Shown in pieces: positions 23,894 through 35,599 of a stretch of DNA of 64,000 nt (position 1 is the stretch's first letter; each line of letters begins with the position of its first letter). Under the pieces are notes generated by a model, which did no database searches, was not told where the DNA came from, and saw only the letters and a list, made by a program, of their open reading frames with translations. The DNA comes from Marsupella aquatica. Lineage: Eukaryota > Marchantiophyta. Where the stretch lies: NCBI GenBank assembly GCA_973895155.1, contig OZ316891.1, positions 30,194,001 to 30,258,000 on the forward strand, written 5' to 3'. The position numbers and the translations under genes were made by a program.

Positions 23894-24010
23894 CTATTTG
23901 GCCTTTTTCTGTAAAAAGTATGTATATATATTTCTTCCAATTGTATTCTACCCTATTTGGCCCTTTTCTGTAAAAAGTATGTATATATATTTCTTCCAAT
24001 TGTATTCTAC
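23894..24010. repeat. 59-bp tandem duplication at the LINE 3' end
   Basis: The block CTATTTGGCC...TGTAAAAAGTATGTATATAT...TTCCAATTGTATTCTA occurs twice with a 59-bp period and one difference. It follows the endonuclease segment, where LINE 3' tails with short repeats are expected, so it probably marks the 3' UTR or tail. Confidence 0.75.
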
Positions 24011-24119
24011 TGTGAAAAACATTCTTCTAGGATTTCTAGTCCTTCCAATAGGGCTGGTGGGCTACAGTGGCTTTCCATATCGCCAGTTGTACTTTTTCCT
24101 CCTTAGTAGCCAAATACAC

Positions 24120-24185
24120 CTTTGTAGTCTAGTGGTAGCAACTCACATGACACTGATGAGGTCCCAGATTCAGATCTCAATGATG
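24120..24185 (+). repeat. tRNA-like (SINE head) module
   Basis: TAGTCTAGTGGTAGC at 24125 fits a Pol III A box, and AGATTCAGATCTC at about 24167 is an approximate B box with tRNA-like spacing. There is no complete cloverleaf, so this looks like the head of a tRNA-derived SINE and not a tRNA gene. Confidence 0.4.
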
Positions 24186-25208
24186 GGTGACTTTGTATCC
24201 TATTATTAAATGTGGAATGGACCCCGGTAAGTACACATTATATGATCAATAATGAATTCATCGTCCCCTTCAAAGATAGAATCCAAAATATATATCAAAG
24301 GACGTCAAAGACATATATAAAGCTACAAGAAAAGTTAGAACAAAATCTGAATGGCGATTCTTCACCACCTAAAGTGGCGGCTGATAGTGAGTAGCTCTAC
24401 GAATTGTTGTCTGTTGCTATTTTTGTGGCAGAGAGATAGAGAGTTATGTTCTTGTTGGCTAGAAAATGATGCTCCCATGGACCACAAGAGTGATTTGCAA
24501 AAACCCCCATGGAACACTTTTAAAATTTGAGTTTAATTGTAATATCTTGGTAGTAATTTCAGATATGTTTGAGTTTTGAGTATGTGCTAGAGGAAATGTA
24601 AGCTACACTTTCATGAAAGTGACAGTGAATTTTTTGTCATTTTAGTTGAATTATTCATAGTGGGGTGGGCAGGGGTAATTCTCATTGTGTTAATACAAAG
24701 TACAAGCCCTATGCCAGTGCTTTGCACTGTGCAAGGAGGGCAGGCCCATAGGAATTGGCGGGGGCATTATGGGGCAGCGGGAAGCAAATACATGATAGGG
24801 GTGTATATTTTTCTCATCAATGGTGAGCAAAAACAGCTAATCAAATCCAACGGCTGTGGATCTTTCCCGCCCAGAAGTTTTTTTGTATGGTGACCAAGGA
24901 CGGAAAAAAGGCGGGATCCCTTATTATAGTTGTAGATTGGGGCTTGTGTTTCTTAGGTCTGTTCCTTCTCTAGTTGCCTTGCAGGTGCAAAACTAACCAA
25001 AGTTTGAGGACTCATAATCATCAAGTTATAAGCCCAAAACTCTCATGGACCGCCAAAATGTGTTCCATGTGAGCACTGTGTCCACCAAGGTGGTCCATCC
25101 AGGCTTCCCTTTCACAAGTATAATCTAAATATTAAAATATTATGTTACCTGGTTAGTTATGACCTATGTTTTCTGAAAAGAGACACTTATATACCAAATT
25201 ACATTACA

Positions 25209-25233
25209 ATATATATATATATATATATATATG
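25209..25233. repeat. AT dinucleotide microsatellite
   Basis: Twelve uninterrupted AT units lie immediately before dispersed repeat C. Confidence 0.95.
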
Positions 25234-25415
25234 AATCTGAATGCCCATTCTTTGAATGTTAAAAAAAAATTGATTTACAATCAAAATATGTAATCTCATT
25301 TTAACTCACATATCTTATCATTTTTTCATCCACATAAAACTTTGTTGGGGCTCTAGAGTCACAGTCTAGATGTCTCACTCTAGAAGTCTAGACCCCAAAT
25401 CTAGCTTCGCATGGA
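25234..25415. repeat. Dispersed repeat C, copy 1
   Basis: This resembles 54440-54615: GAATGCCCATTCTTTGAA, then a variable AT-rich part, TTTTTTCATCCACATAAA, GGGGTC or GGGGCTCTAGAGTCAC, and GACCCCAA(A)TCTAGCTTC at the end. The right part is a small palindrome built on GTCTAGA/TCTAGAC, which suggests a MITE-like origin. Confidence 0.6.
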
Positions 25416-27321
25416 GATTAGTTTCAAATGTGACAAAGAATACACATGCTATATCGAATGTACAATGATGGAGAAAATGACACAAGCGACTTGGTTTGAC
25501 AAGGACAACTCTAGTTTCCCGATCTATCTAAGGAATTCATGTCAAAGAATTTAGAGGTCAAAGGTACCCTGGCAGAGTGCTACAGTGGTACCCCGTGCAT
25601 AAATGTATTGGGACCCACACAAGAGTAACTTTTCTCTTCTGGGGGTGTTGTAACTCATTATGGAGGACCTTTCCACAATTTAGGGGCTAATAATTTGTTC
25701 GCTTTTCCTCGTTTCATGTTTCGGCTTCGCACAAAATACTCTAGTAGGATTCTTACTTTGGAGACATGTTCTACGATGTGGTTAATACGCAGCATGCTCA
25801 AAATTGGGCAAGTGGGCGAGTTCGTGAACTATGTGAGAATTGGAAAGTGAAAAATCCCACCAAAGTTTATAAACCAGAAAATCAAAGTACAATGAAAGGA
25901 AGAAAAAGTGGTCCAAAGAAAAAGAGGTCCAAATTGGAAAGTTGCTTTTCACTCTTGAGTTTCCAAAATCGTTAAGCCCTTCAGCACAACAATTATTCCA
26001 GATTAAAGATTTGGATACTTTGGGTTTTTCCCCCTTTTCAAAGATTGAAAGGGAATCTACCTCTGAAAGTAAGTGCCACACAACACTTTTGAGAGATTGG
26101 GTATTGTTGGCTAAATCTTAGCCTCTCCTTGCTTTCTCTTTGACTTTGAATGTTTGAAAAGATTTCACAAAAAGAAACACAAAGTGTAGTCTCCATAACC
26201 ATCTGAGTTATAAAGTAGTGCCCCAGATTCTGGACTTGCTTTGTAGTATAGATTCTACTAGTCTGAGATAAGATGTTGAGGCATGACGAAGAAATCCAAA
26301 TGAGGCAAAGAAGTTTTTGAGGGCTCTTATGTGTTGTTGTGCCATGCCATCATCTTGCCCATGTTGTCCTTGTGGCCATTAGGGTGTCTCAGCCATGTGG
26401 TCATTGTGGACATACTGTCAAAGTGGTTGAATGTGCTGTCAGGTGTGCAGCAATACCCAACTGCGCATTACATGAAAATGTCAAGGTGAGAAGAAGAATT
26501 GCAAGTAAAACAAAGAAGTATGGTTGAGATGAGGCGAATTGCAAGTGAGGATTGTCATTGTGACCATACGATCATTCCAAGCATATGGTTGTGATGCAAC
26601 AATGCCTACCACTGTGGATTTGGCATTGCTTTTCACATATTCCTGGATCAAGCAATTATATCAATGTCATCGACTGGTCCATTTTGTTGGTGAATCTGCT
26701 AAACAGTGTGGCATCATGTTGTCATCCTCCACAATATGATTGTGGAAGAGGAGGATGTCACAACATTAAACAGTGAATTCCTGTTTGAGCAAAAGATGTG
26801 GAGTGGCAGCACCCTCCTTGACCTCCACTTTAGTTTGCTAGGCTCACCCATAGTGTGGCCCACATTGGCATGTGCATAGTGCTGGGAACTGAAGTTGGAC
26901 CTCATTGAGCATATGTTGCAATTGCATGGAGAGGGTGATGAGTGATGCGAGGTGTGATCAAGTATTCATTGCAAGTGTAGGGACCTCGGAGGGACCTGCA
27001 TTGCAGAATGTAGACTTGTACTCAATTATTTGAGTAAAACTCTTCACATTTCAGTGTACATTTGCAGATGCAATTTGATACTATGTATAAGAGCCGCCCT
27101 TTTTAATTTCCAAAACCAAAATGTACAATGTGTTGGTTGCGCCAACATTGTGGTGGTTCCAGAAAAATAGGTAGTTGCTTGAGCACCCTACCAAAAATTA
27201 TTGCTACAAAATAGGTACTCTCACCGTGATAGCCCTACCCAAAACCAAAATTCCAATCTAGATAAGTAGTTGGTATTGGCCATTGTTGCAAATTGGATAT
27301 TGCTACGAGACTGACTACATA

Positions 27322-27618
27322 CTCGGGGGTTTCACTTCCACAAAAATGGCATATCACGTGCGACGAAGGATAGGGTCATTTTATTGGTTCTAAGGGAAGA
27401 CTTAAGAATTTTTGTAGAAGAACAATAGGGTCTTTTAAATTCAATTTTGAGACTTATAAGAATATTAGGGTCTTTTTAATCCAATTTTTAGAATATTCCA
27501 AGAATATTCCAACTTTATAGGGGTTAAAAAATTAATTTTTTTTCTTACATTTTAGGGGGTCCGAGGCCTAAAAACGTCGCAGGCGATGGGGAGGTCCCCA
27601 TATAGTGAGACCCCCGAG
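27322..27618. mobile_element. hAT-type MITE, copy 2 (diverged subfamily)
   Basis: The element is 297 bp. It starts CTCGGGGGTTTCACT and ends AGTGAGACCCCCGAG, a 15-bp inverted repeat with one mismatch. The exact 8-mer ACTACATA flanks it on both sides (27314-27321 and 27619-27626). The subterminal words GGCATATCACGTGCGACGAAG and GTCGCA(G/C)G match copies 1 and 3, while the middle is AT-rich and longer. Confidence 0.92.
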
Positions 27619-30600
27619 ACTACATAGCACTAAAATAAGCCCCACTATAATGGCTTCCCTCATGGGGTTGCAACTCTTCACGCATCTGAATCTATTGAAG
27701 AGGTGTCATTAGAAAATGTGGTCTAGTTGGACCATGATTTACTGACAATGCCATTATGAGCCTCTGCTCCTTGTTGAGCCAGACTTTGTACTCAAGTCTG
27801 CACTAGGCCTCCTTCCGTTTTTGTTCCTTGTCCAGAGCAATTCTATCTTTGACATTGGGGACCATCACCTTTTGTTGGCTCCTATATATATATCATGAAC
27901 TCCTTGTTTCTTTGTTGGCTTGATTTTTTGGTGTTGTCAATGACCCTCTCTCAGTGTGTGGGTGCAATGTGGATCCTTTAGACATAGCCGTGTCTTCTAC
28001 ACCTTGGACTTTTGATTGTGTGTACTCTACCACCTTCTCCTTCCCAGGTGACTTTCCTTCTTGCTTGCACATGCCCTTGCAAATGAGTAAATCATAATGT
28101 AGAACTGGACAGTCAATGTCCACAAAACAATGGAGGGAAACATTGAAAGAGGCAACCACAACAGATGTGAGCAAGGGCTAGTGATCGACAATAGAATTGG
28201 TGAAAAAACTTGTTCAAGCAACATACATAAGTGAATTATCTCGGAACACACTTGAGTACAAGAAGCCAATGAAGTTTGCTCTGAAGGGACCTATGTTGCA
28301 AAAATGATCAAGGATGGGAAAGAAGTATTGGTTGATGGAATCTATGAGTTCACTTGTCGGTACAATTCACAAGGAATGGAAGGAAGTCGTTGTTGAAAAT
28401 ATCAAGGCATGTTGTCTTTACAATGAGCACCTGTCAATCCCTACTGGTAATTGTTCCCGCCTTGCTATATGATTTCCATTATACTAACTCTTGTCTCTGT
28501 CATACTGGATGGCATATCAGATGTGATGGTTTCTACCCTTGGATGCCGCTCATCTCAATGTCAACACAATTTGCAATCAAAGTTTCTCACACTCAAACTG
28601 AATGCACACAAAAAAAGTCAGGCCATAAAAAACTAGAATACAAGGTCCCACCACTTTTTATAGTGGTCGTCTTACAAAATATAGTGTCACCTATGCCAAA
28701 GGAAATCAGGAAAGTAAAGCTAGAAGGGGTCATGAATGTTGGGATAATATCTAGACCAAAAGAGACAAAGTCAACACATGTGAACAAACATCCATAAACT
28801 CTGACAATGAAAGTACATGGTTAACCCGTCTGGGCTATGTCTATAGAGTTGGGTTTAGAGTAAGAACTTAACTATTCTTCTCTTTAATAGCCTGAATTCG
28901 TTCCCCTTAAGAGCTATTGAGACCTGAAAGATTGTATTATAATACTTTGAGTACTTTTGAGTAACATACTTAGGTTGATGGAAGGAATTTTGTGATACTT
29001 CCATAAAAGTTATGACATTTTTACCGTCTATAGTGCAATCAAAAGGGGGTAAATAAACACAACCAAAAGCTGGTGGCATGAAGAACTATTATTAAGCAAG
29101 TCATAGTTGATAATACACCCTATCACTACATGGTAACTCATGACCAGCGGTAGTACATTAAGAATTATTGGTGTAAAAACTCATCTATAGTGATGCTTAA
29201 TGATTATCCTCAAACCAACCATCTTCAAATCTATAAAAGATTCATATAAGGTAGCCGGTGTTAACTTTCTGACCAATGTCAAGGCAAAGGTGGTACTGAT
29301 CACTCTGAACTATCTTATTCCTTTATTCAATCCTTCAGATTGCTCTTTTAGGTCTATGCAATTTATGAGTTCTCGTATGGTGCATCTTCCACTAGTACTT
29401 AATAAACCATAAGTACTTCATAATTAACATGAATCCTTAGACCTTTGCATGACCTCAGGCATGCATTTCCAGTCAGCCTAAAGGTTAACTATGACATTGC
29501 CAGTCACTTTACACTAATGTCCAAACACAAAGTCATAGATTGTTAAAGTAAAACTCTCAATGAGAAGGAGACTTAGAGTTTTGAAAGATAATTCATGAAA
29601 ATTGTATTAAGTCTGAGGGTCAAGGAAGAAACTCTCTCTTATATAGTAGAGAGATCCCCTTGAGAAAATCGAGGAGAAAATACATGAAAAGACATGCCTT
29701 TTCATTATGTCAGAATTAATAAGGTTTACTAGATAAAACTAATTACACTAGATGAAAGGGGAGAGCATAATCTTCATTCCTTTCCTACAAAACATGGAAA
29801 ATGGTTGGAACAAAGGCTAAAAACATATTTCCAGTTCAACCTCTTTTGGAATATCATAATCTGGTTTAACCAGATTTAACGAGGCAGTAGCCGGTTCATT
29901 GGCGTAGGTAAAATGTAGGAGTACAAGAATAATCACAATGATGATTGAGTCTCTCCATCTTCCAATGAATAGATACATCTTTTCATAATATCCTTTCATA
30001 CTTTGTCAACCGTTTTGATTGGTTAAGGTCCATTGCCATGGATCATACTCTCTATTGATCCAAAGTCATTCTTGAAAGTCTAATAGTGTGGAAATAACGC
30101 TTCAAAATCTTCATTACATTCTTTGTTTGGAAATCTCATATATCTCTTGGTTGCATCGGTTGGAGTCTCATAATCTTAAGTGGGTCAATTTCATATTTCT
30201 TTATATCAATCTTAACCGTCTCAAAAAGAGCTTTCCAACACTTTACAGATCTTGAATTGGATAAATGGTTTGAGAGTTATGGTCAATTTTCTACCGGGTG
30301 GTATATTCAGGCCGGTTCAGATTTCGGTTCAACCGGTTTCTGGTCTGTCAACTTGTTTTGGTCTCTTGGTTAGACTATGAGTCTATTCTAAATTCATGGT
30401 TTACTCTTCAGGTCTTTGGTATGATGTCATTCTCTCATAAGAATATCTCGGGTTGAAAACATTGGGAAGCCTTCCAACTGGATTAGGGAGGTTGAACTGG
30501 CTTCAATGTTTCCGACTTAAATTTAGAACACAATAATTTCTAGTTAAGGTTCCTTAATTGTCTCAAAGTTGCATTGGAGGCCTCTAAGGTAGGATTATAA

Positions 30601-31339
30601 ACATTTAAACAGTAAAAATCTCAAGACTTTCCTTCTTTTCTCTCTTTAAGAAATAAGTATCATCTCACAATGTCCATGACTGTAAGAGAAATTCAGTAAT
30701 GCAAAATGATTACACTCGCCATAACTAACATGCTAGAGCTCCTCCTCTCACTCTAGCCCTCCTATTGTTTCTCCTAAAGAGTGAACATTCAAGTGTGAGC
30801 ACAAGTTTGTGTTCCCCTTGGGTACACCTCCTCTCATGGTCTATGGGAACCTGGAATTCAAAAAAGTGCTATCCTAGTCTGTTGAAGTCAAGCTAGTACT
30901 ATGGAAGTCAATAGCTATACTAGAAGGATAGCCTAACTATCGAAAACAAGCCACGGCAAAAGCTATAGGGGGAAGAATCCTACTTGATTCTGTACTTGAT
31001 CCTCCTCATCATAGTACAAGCTTGCAACAAGTAAGTCACTCTGCTTGACCTCCTCAATGTACTTACAAGTACTCTCACTTGTCCAATTCATGGCCATTGT
31101 CTTCTTTGTATTTCCCTGCCCCAATGTACTTCCCATGTGCCATGCAATGCAAGGAGAGTGTAGTAGCCCTCCCCTTGGTACTCCCATGAAATGAGTACGT
31201 TTTATAAAACAAATTATATACTTGGCACAATTCAATATGTATTTATGTCAAATAGCAAGGGGTTGGGGGCCAAACTACTCTTGGCTAGTAGGGTGGTAGG
31301 GTTTAGGGATGCATATATATGAGGGGACCACCACATATG

Positions 31340-31600
31340 ACAACATCTTTTACATAACTAAGGTCATCTTTGTGTAATGGCATCTTTTGTGCAATGTCAT
31401 CTTTTACACATCAAGAATCTTTTGCACAACATCATATTTTTCGTGAATGACATCTTTTGTGCAAGAAAGTCTTTGACTTAACGATATCTTTTGTGTCGCG
31501 AGGTCTTTTACCAAATGACATCTTTGATTTAATGACATGTTTTGGACCCAACATATTTTACACAACAGCATCTTCCGTGCAACGCATGAGATTAAACTTG
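31340..31600. repeat. Degenerate CATCTTTTGTGCAA repeat tract
   Basis: The word (G/A)CATCTTTT(G/A)(T/C)(G/A)CA recurs about every 15-30 bases, roughly ten times, in the plus strand. The same vocabulary returns in the longer tract at 32320-32850. No reading frame is kept, so this is a degenerate simple repeat and not a coding repeat. Confidence 0.6.
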
Positions 31601-32319
31601 TGTTATACATATTAACATGGCAGACATTGAAAATAGCGAGGACCATTATTATTAGATGACAATGTAAGTTGCTTGCATGTTGCAAGCAATCTACATCTAT
31701 AATATTTGATCCTGCTCATTTTTGTCCTTCATCTCATTACAATTTTTCTTTTTTGGCGGGAATGAATGACAGCCATTAGATTGTTTGGGTGATTTTTTGT
31801 AACCGTTTGATTATTAATTAATAATAGGAAGGATGTATGAAATCGTTTCACTATGGTTCCATGGCCAAGGTAACAATAAACACATCATGACATTGCAATA
31901 GCAAGAACAGTTGTAATTGAGAGCATATCCAAAGATCAGGGAGACGGTAGCGAGAACTTGGCATGGAGGAAAAAAAGGGGAGGGCCACATAAAGAAAAAA
32001 AGGAACAAAAATTGAGGAAGAGGAGAATGAAAAAGGTAGAGAAAAACATAGAAGGGGATAAAGTGACATAATTTTGTATTTTCTTGCCCCTCATTTTTCA
32101 AAAACAAATATGTATATATCTATGTATTTAGAATATTAATAAATTTAATTTTAATAAAAACTGCATCATTTTTTTGGGTGATCATGCTACGACTTCGTGA
32201 TGTAATGGCCACTCTCACCCATCTTGCATCTCCATGTTCTCAACTTCATCCTCCTCAACAATAACACATTCACAATAATGACAACATTTTGCAACAATGA
32301 CAAACTGACACCATCAAAC

Positions 32320-32850
32320 AATGACATTTTTCATGCAACATCTTTTTACGGTGCATAAGGAATGAGTTTGTCTGCATTGTTTTATGTTTCCTTGACAACT
32401 CTGCCTCACCCCCACATTTTTTTCTCCTTTCAACGTATTTTCTTCACCTCAACATCTTCTGTGCAATGCACAGGTGCCGACATTTTTTGTGTTCTTTCCC
32501 TCACCCTCGACATCTTTTCTCTCCTCGAGATGTTTTCCTCATCTTTATATCTTTTTCTCACCTTGCCATCTTTTTTCTCCTCAGCATCTTTTTTGCACTT
32601 TGACTTCTTTTCCTCACCTCGACATCTTTTTCTTTCATCGACAACTTTTTTCACACCAACATCTTTTCTTAGCCCCTCAACATCTTTTTCTCTCATCGAC
32701 AATTTTTTCACACCAACATCTTTTCTTTGCCTCGACATCTTTTCTCTCATTGACACTTTTTTCACACCAACATTTTTTCTTTGCCTCGACAACTTTTTTC
32801 ACACCAACATCTTTTATACACCTCAACATCTTTTGTGCAATGATAAGAAA
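32320..32850. repeat. Degenerate CAACATCTTTT minisatellite
   Basis: Blocks built on ACACCAACATCTTTT, GCCTCGACATCTTTT and TCTCATCGACA(A) repeat in the plus strand, with better-kept units of about 50 bp between 32620 and 32830. On the minus strand it mimics a Lys/Arg-rich protein (RKDVGVKK repeats) at 32430-32792, which I regard as an artefact of the repeat. Confidence 0.65.
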
Positions 32851-32898
32851 CACCAGGCACCTGGGCTAGTCAATGATAACAACAAAGCTAGATGGTAC

Positions 32899-33145
32899 CT
32901 CAGGGGGGGGGCACTTCCATGGAAGTGGCATATCATGTGCGACGAAGTATAGGGCCATTTAAATGGTTTTGGCGGAAGACTTATTAAGTCTTCTATGGAA
33001 ATATAGGGTTGTTTAATTGCAAAATGCATACGTGTCATCACATGATTGGTGTCGTACAACTTTCTAGAAAGTGACTTATGGGGGTCATAAATGACCCAAA
33101 CCGTCGCACGTGATGTATGACCGTTCATATAGTGACCCCCCCGAG
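32899..33145. mobile_element. hAT-type MITE, copy 3
   Basis: This 247-bp copy is nearly identical to the one at 20667-20911. The left terminus has drifted (CTCAGGGGGGGGGCACT) while the right is intact (AGTGACCCCCCCGAG). The flanking 8-mers are GATGGTAC (32891-32898) and GATGATAC (33146-33153), a target duplication with one change. Confidence 0.9.
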
Positions 33146-33398
33146 GATGATACATAATTATCAAGTACTCTACATGAATCAATACAAATAATTGCTTTCA
33201 TGTTGGTACTTGATCAAGCCAACTGCTGTTGCATTCTGCTATTGTGTTGCCGCCTCTTTAGTAACCAGGTCCTCCTAGTCTTCATCGTCTTATTTCTCCT
33301 TTGTTTGGCCAAGAATCCAGATAAATTTGGCATTGAGCATTGACTTGGAGCTCATCCACCTCACCCCAAGGTATCTTCCAAATTGTGCTAAAAATAGG

Positions 33399-34390
33399 TT
33401 AAAGAAGGATGAGTGGAAGGATGCAATGGGTTGAATGAATTGATACCATAAGCACGGGCAAGGGCACAAAGGTGCACGTATCTGAACGTGCAAGGAGAAT
33501 GTTCTCCTGGAACTCCACATTGCTCCCTTTCAAAACAAGATTCAAAACCACATTGTGTTTCTGGAACTCCACATGTATTTGTTTTTCATTTGCACTTGTT
33601 GTGGTAAGTGGATCCTCCTCCCACAGAGGGGGTAGCCCCTTTATTTGATGAAGCAATGCCCGCTCTACCACTTGCCTCTTCTGAAGCAAGAATTGCTTTG
33701 CTGGAGCGTCCAGATTGGTGAGGTACTTGAAATAATTAACACCCACAATAGGCATTGTTGCAAAGATCCAATTATTTCAAGTTGACCTCACCAATGAGAG
33801 CAGTGACATCTACTAAGGCACTTACATTCTTGCTATTCTTCCTCTCAATTTTTTCCAGCTCCTTTGCCTTCTTGTTCCCCAATGGCCTCTCAGTCACCAT
33901 TTCTGATGTGGCGGTCTGGTTGGCTAATGTGTAATCCTTCTCATCTGCGCATGTGGAAATTGATGTAAAATTCTACATTTGCCTTTGCTTCCGTTCCAGT
34001 TTGTCCAAGAGTTTCTCATTCAATTTGGGCAGCAACCTGCCACTTAGGGGAGTCCTTAATAATCTTTCGAGCTTCATCAAATTGAAATTGAACCCCCTTC
34101 TTTGTTGTTCATTGATATGGAACTTTGGCTTTCTGATTTTGCTCATCCTCGTTTGTGCCACTCTCATTTTAACTCCAGAATGGGCGACATGGCACAGACT
34201 AGAGTTTAACTTTGCACAGTCGTGATTGATGTTGCCCCACTTTCATCCGAGGACCTCACTGACCTTGGGACTTTCTTCCCAACACCTAGGTTCTTCCTTT
34301 GGAATTTTGCCATAGCCTTGGTAAAATGTTGCTTGATTTTGCCCCAATAAACATCAGACTCCTGTTGAGCTCAACACAAGAGCATAAGCT
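33399..34390 (-). pseudogene. Broken Harbinger-associated trihelix / NAM-associated gene
   Basis: Minus-strand pieces in order recall the plant proteins often annotated as glutathione S-transferase T3-like, the Myb/trihelix partners of PIF/Harbinger transposons. Near 34360 the frame reads SDVYWGKIKQHFTKAMAKFQ, like the DNA-binding helix region. Near 34090 it reads GFNFNLMKLERLLRTPLSG, like the usual FxFxxxWxxLxxxPKW. Near 33880 it reads TERPLGNKKAKELEKIE, like the PxGxKxAK motif of the NAM-associated domain. A further open piece at 33399-33755 may be its C-terminus. Stops and frame changes separate the pieces. The piece lies between two hAT-type MITEs. The identification rests on motif order and is moderate. 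Confidence 0.5.
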
Positions 34391-34651
34391 GCAAGCAAGC
34401 CAGAACCTGACAATCTGTTCTATCTAAATATTACTAAAATTTGATGGCTTCATTGCTCTGCCATTGCCCGTGCGGTCAACTGGTGTGTTGTGTGCACACA
34501 ACAAAATTGAGGTTGACAGATTGGATGTTGGGCGAGAGAGGTGCATGCAAGCAATGAGGAAACTTTGAAGGACATGAGTGATTGATCAGAAACAAGAGAC
34601 AGCTTGAGGGGGCATTCATTCTGTATAAAGTGTAGAGCTCCTAGTGTCGTC

Positions 34652-34960
34652 CATGGGGACTTCACTTCTTTTCGTCCGACCCATTGTGCGTGAAGAAGTT
34701 AGGGTTTTTTAAAATTTAATTGGGTGGAAGAATTTAAAATTTTTGCTGAAGAAAAATAGAAGTATATTTCAATCCAATTTTAAGAATTATAAAAACTATA
34801 TGGGGTCTTGAATTCCAAATTTGAAAATACTCCTAGAATATTCCATAAAGTTGGGGGTTAAAAATAGTAAAAATATACTTAAGTTTTTAAGTTTTAGGGT
34901 GTTTATTACTTGAAAACTTTGTGCATGATATGGGACCTCCCTTAGAGTGAGGTCCACAAG
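34652..34960. mobile_element. hAT-type MITE, copy 4 (old)
   Basis: A 309-bp diverged relative of the copy at 27322. The termini CATGGGGACTTCACT and AGTGAGGTCCACAAG keep the family length and pattern with several mismatches. The flanks are GTGTCGTC (34644-34651) and GTGTGGTC (34961-34968), seven of eight bases equal. The AT-rich interior with CCAATTTTAAGAATTATA and TAGAATATTCC also matches copy 2. It is clearly the oldest of the four. Confidence 0.7.
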
Positions 34961-34968
34961 GTGTGGTC

Positions 34969-35599
34969 TGATCAAGATCTGCCCATAATCTCCTCTGGTC
35001 AAAACATTATGTTGGCCAAACTTTAGTGTTGACTTCCCTATTGTGAAAACCCCACTCCCAAAATGTCCGTTCGTGTTCCAGTAAGGGCATTCAGCCTGAC
35101 TTTTTGGGTTTTGCTTACTAGTTCGGTGAACAAAATATCACAATCACTATATTCATTAAAACTGTACTTTTAAAAGTCCATAAGATGAACCCTAAAGTTA
35201 TTTTTTTCAGGCCAAATTTCTATTAAAGCATTCCCAAAAGCTAATTTTTTTCAGCCCAAATATACACTTTTGAACGCCCAAAATTTTGTTTTTTTCACCC
35301 AAATGTTTAATAATAACTTAAATCAGATATTCTAATTAATTTAAAAATTAGAGTAAATTTAATTTAGTCCAAAAATCAGAGGCCAATACCACTCAGACCA
35401 TCTATAAATTAAAAAATATAGATGGTCATAAATCAAGGGTCAAAATGAGATTGACCCACTATATAATTATTAAATTGTCCAGTCCAGTGAGAGAGCCTCA
35501 CACTAAGCATATCCTAATTATTTACTTTATCCTACATGTTCAAAACATATCCTTTGACATAATATGAATGTACAATTCAGGGTAGGCACTAGAGCAACC
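34969..35599. other. AT-rich spacer, nothing recognised
   Basis: This spacer runs from the fourth MITE to the stop codon of the methylase/phosphatase gene. It shows no exon-like segment and may contain the 3' UTR of that gene. Confidence 0.5.

Larger units (their letters stand above)
18300..24010 (+). pseudogene. Decayed non-LTR retrotransposon (zinc finger, RT, restriction-like endonuclease)
   Basis: The coding remnant is in several frames. A proline-rich stretch leads into a Cys/His finger at 18505-18560 (HTCPDCGWVG...HHCGRGRC). The reverse transcriptase follows: AGGPSGYVFEHF near 19270, SPGVRPIAVGEVF near 19450, VVLQVDVSNAF with the catalytic Asp at 19649-19651, TRQGDPLGGPFF near 19830, and SLSDDTHI (for the usual ADD) at 19934-19956. 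The C-terminus at 23024-23605 has a CCHC knuckle (CTCGKHCDATGVHLLWC) and RVDLTMV...LADVVV, resembling the restriction-like endonuclease of R2/NeSL/Utopia-type LINEs. Frame changes and stops (for example at 19345) and two insertions make it dead. The RT call is firm. The endonuclease type is my reading of a few motifs. Confidence 0.8.
24186..33398. other. Repeat-rich stretch with no recognisable host gene
   Basis: Apart from the two MITEs, a dispersed repeat at 25.2 kb, an AT microsatellite and the CATCTTTT-type repeats at 31.3 and 32.5 kb, I find nothing that can be named. Sequence at 29.5-30.6 kb (with several CCGGTT/AACCGG motifs) may be retroelement LTR debris, but no ends could be set. 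The reading frames here (for example 28354-28797 plus and 27893-28174 minus) show no known motif. Confidence 0.5.

Noticed and set aside
32430-32792. A Lys/Arg-rich repeat protein on the minus strand
   Set aside because: It is produced by the degenerate CATCTTTT minisatellite, and related tracts nearby do not keep a frame.
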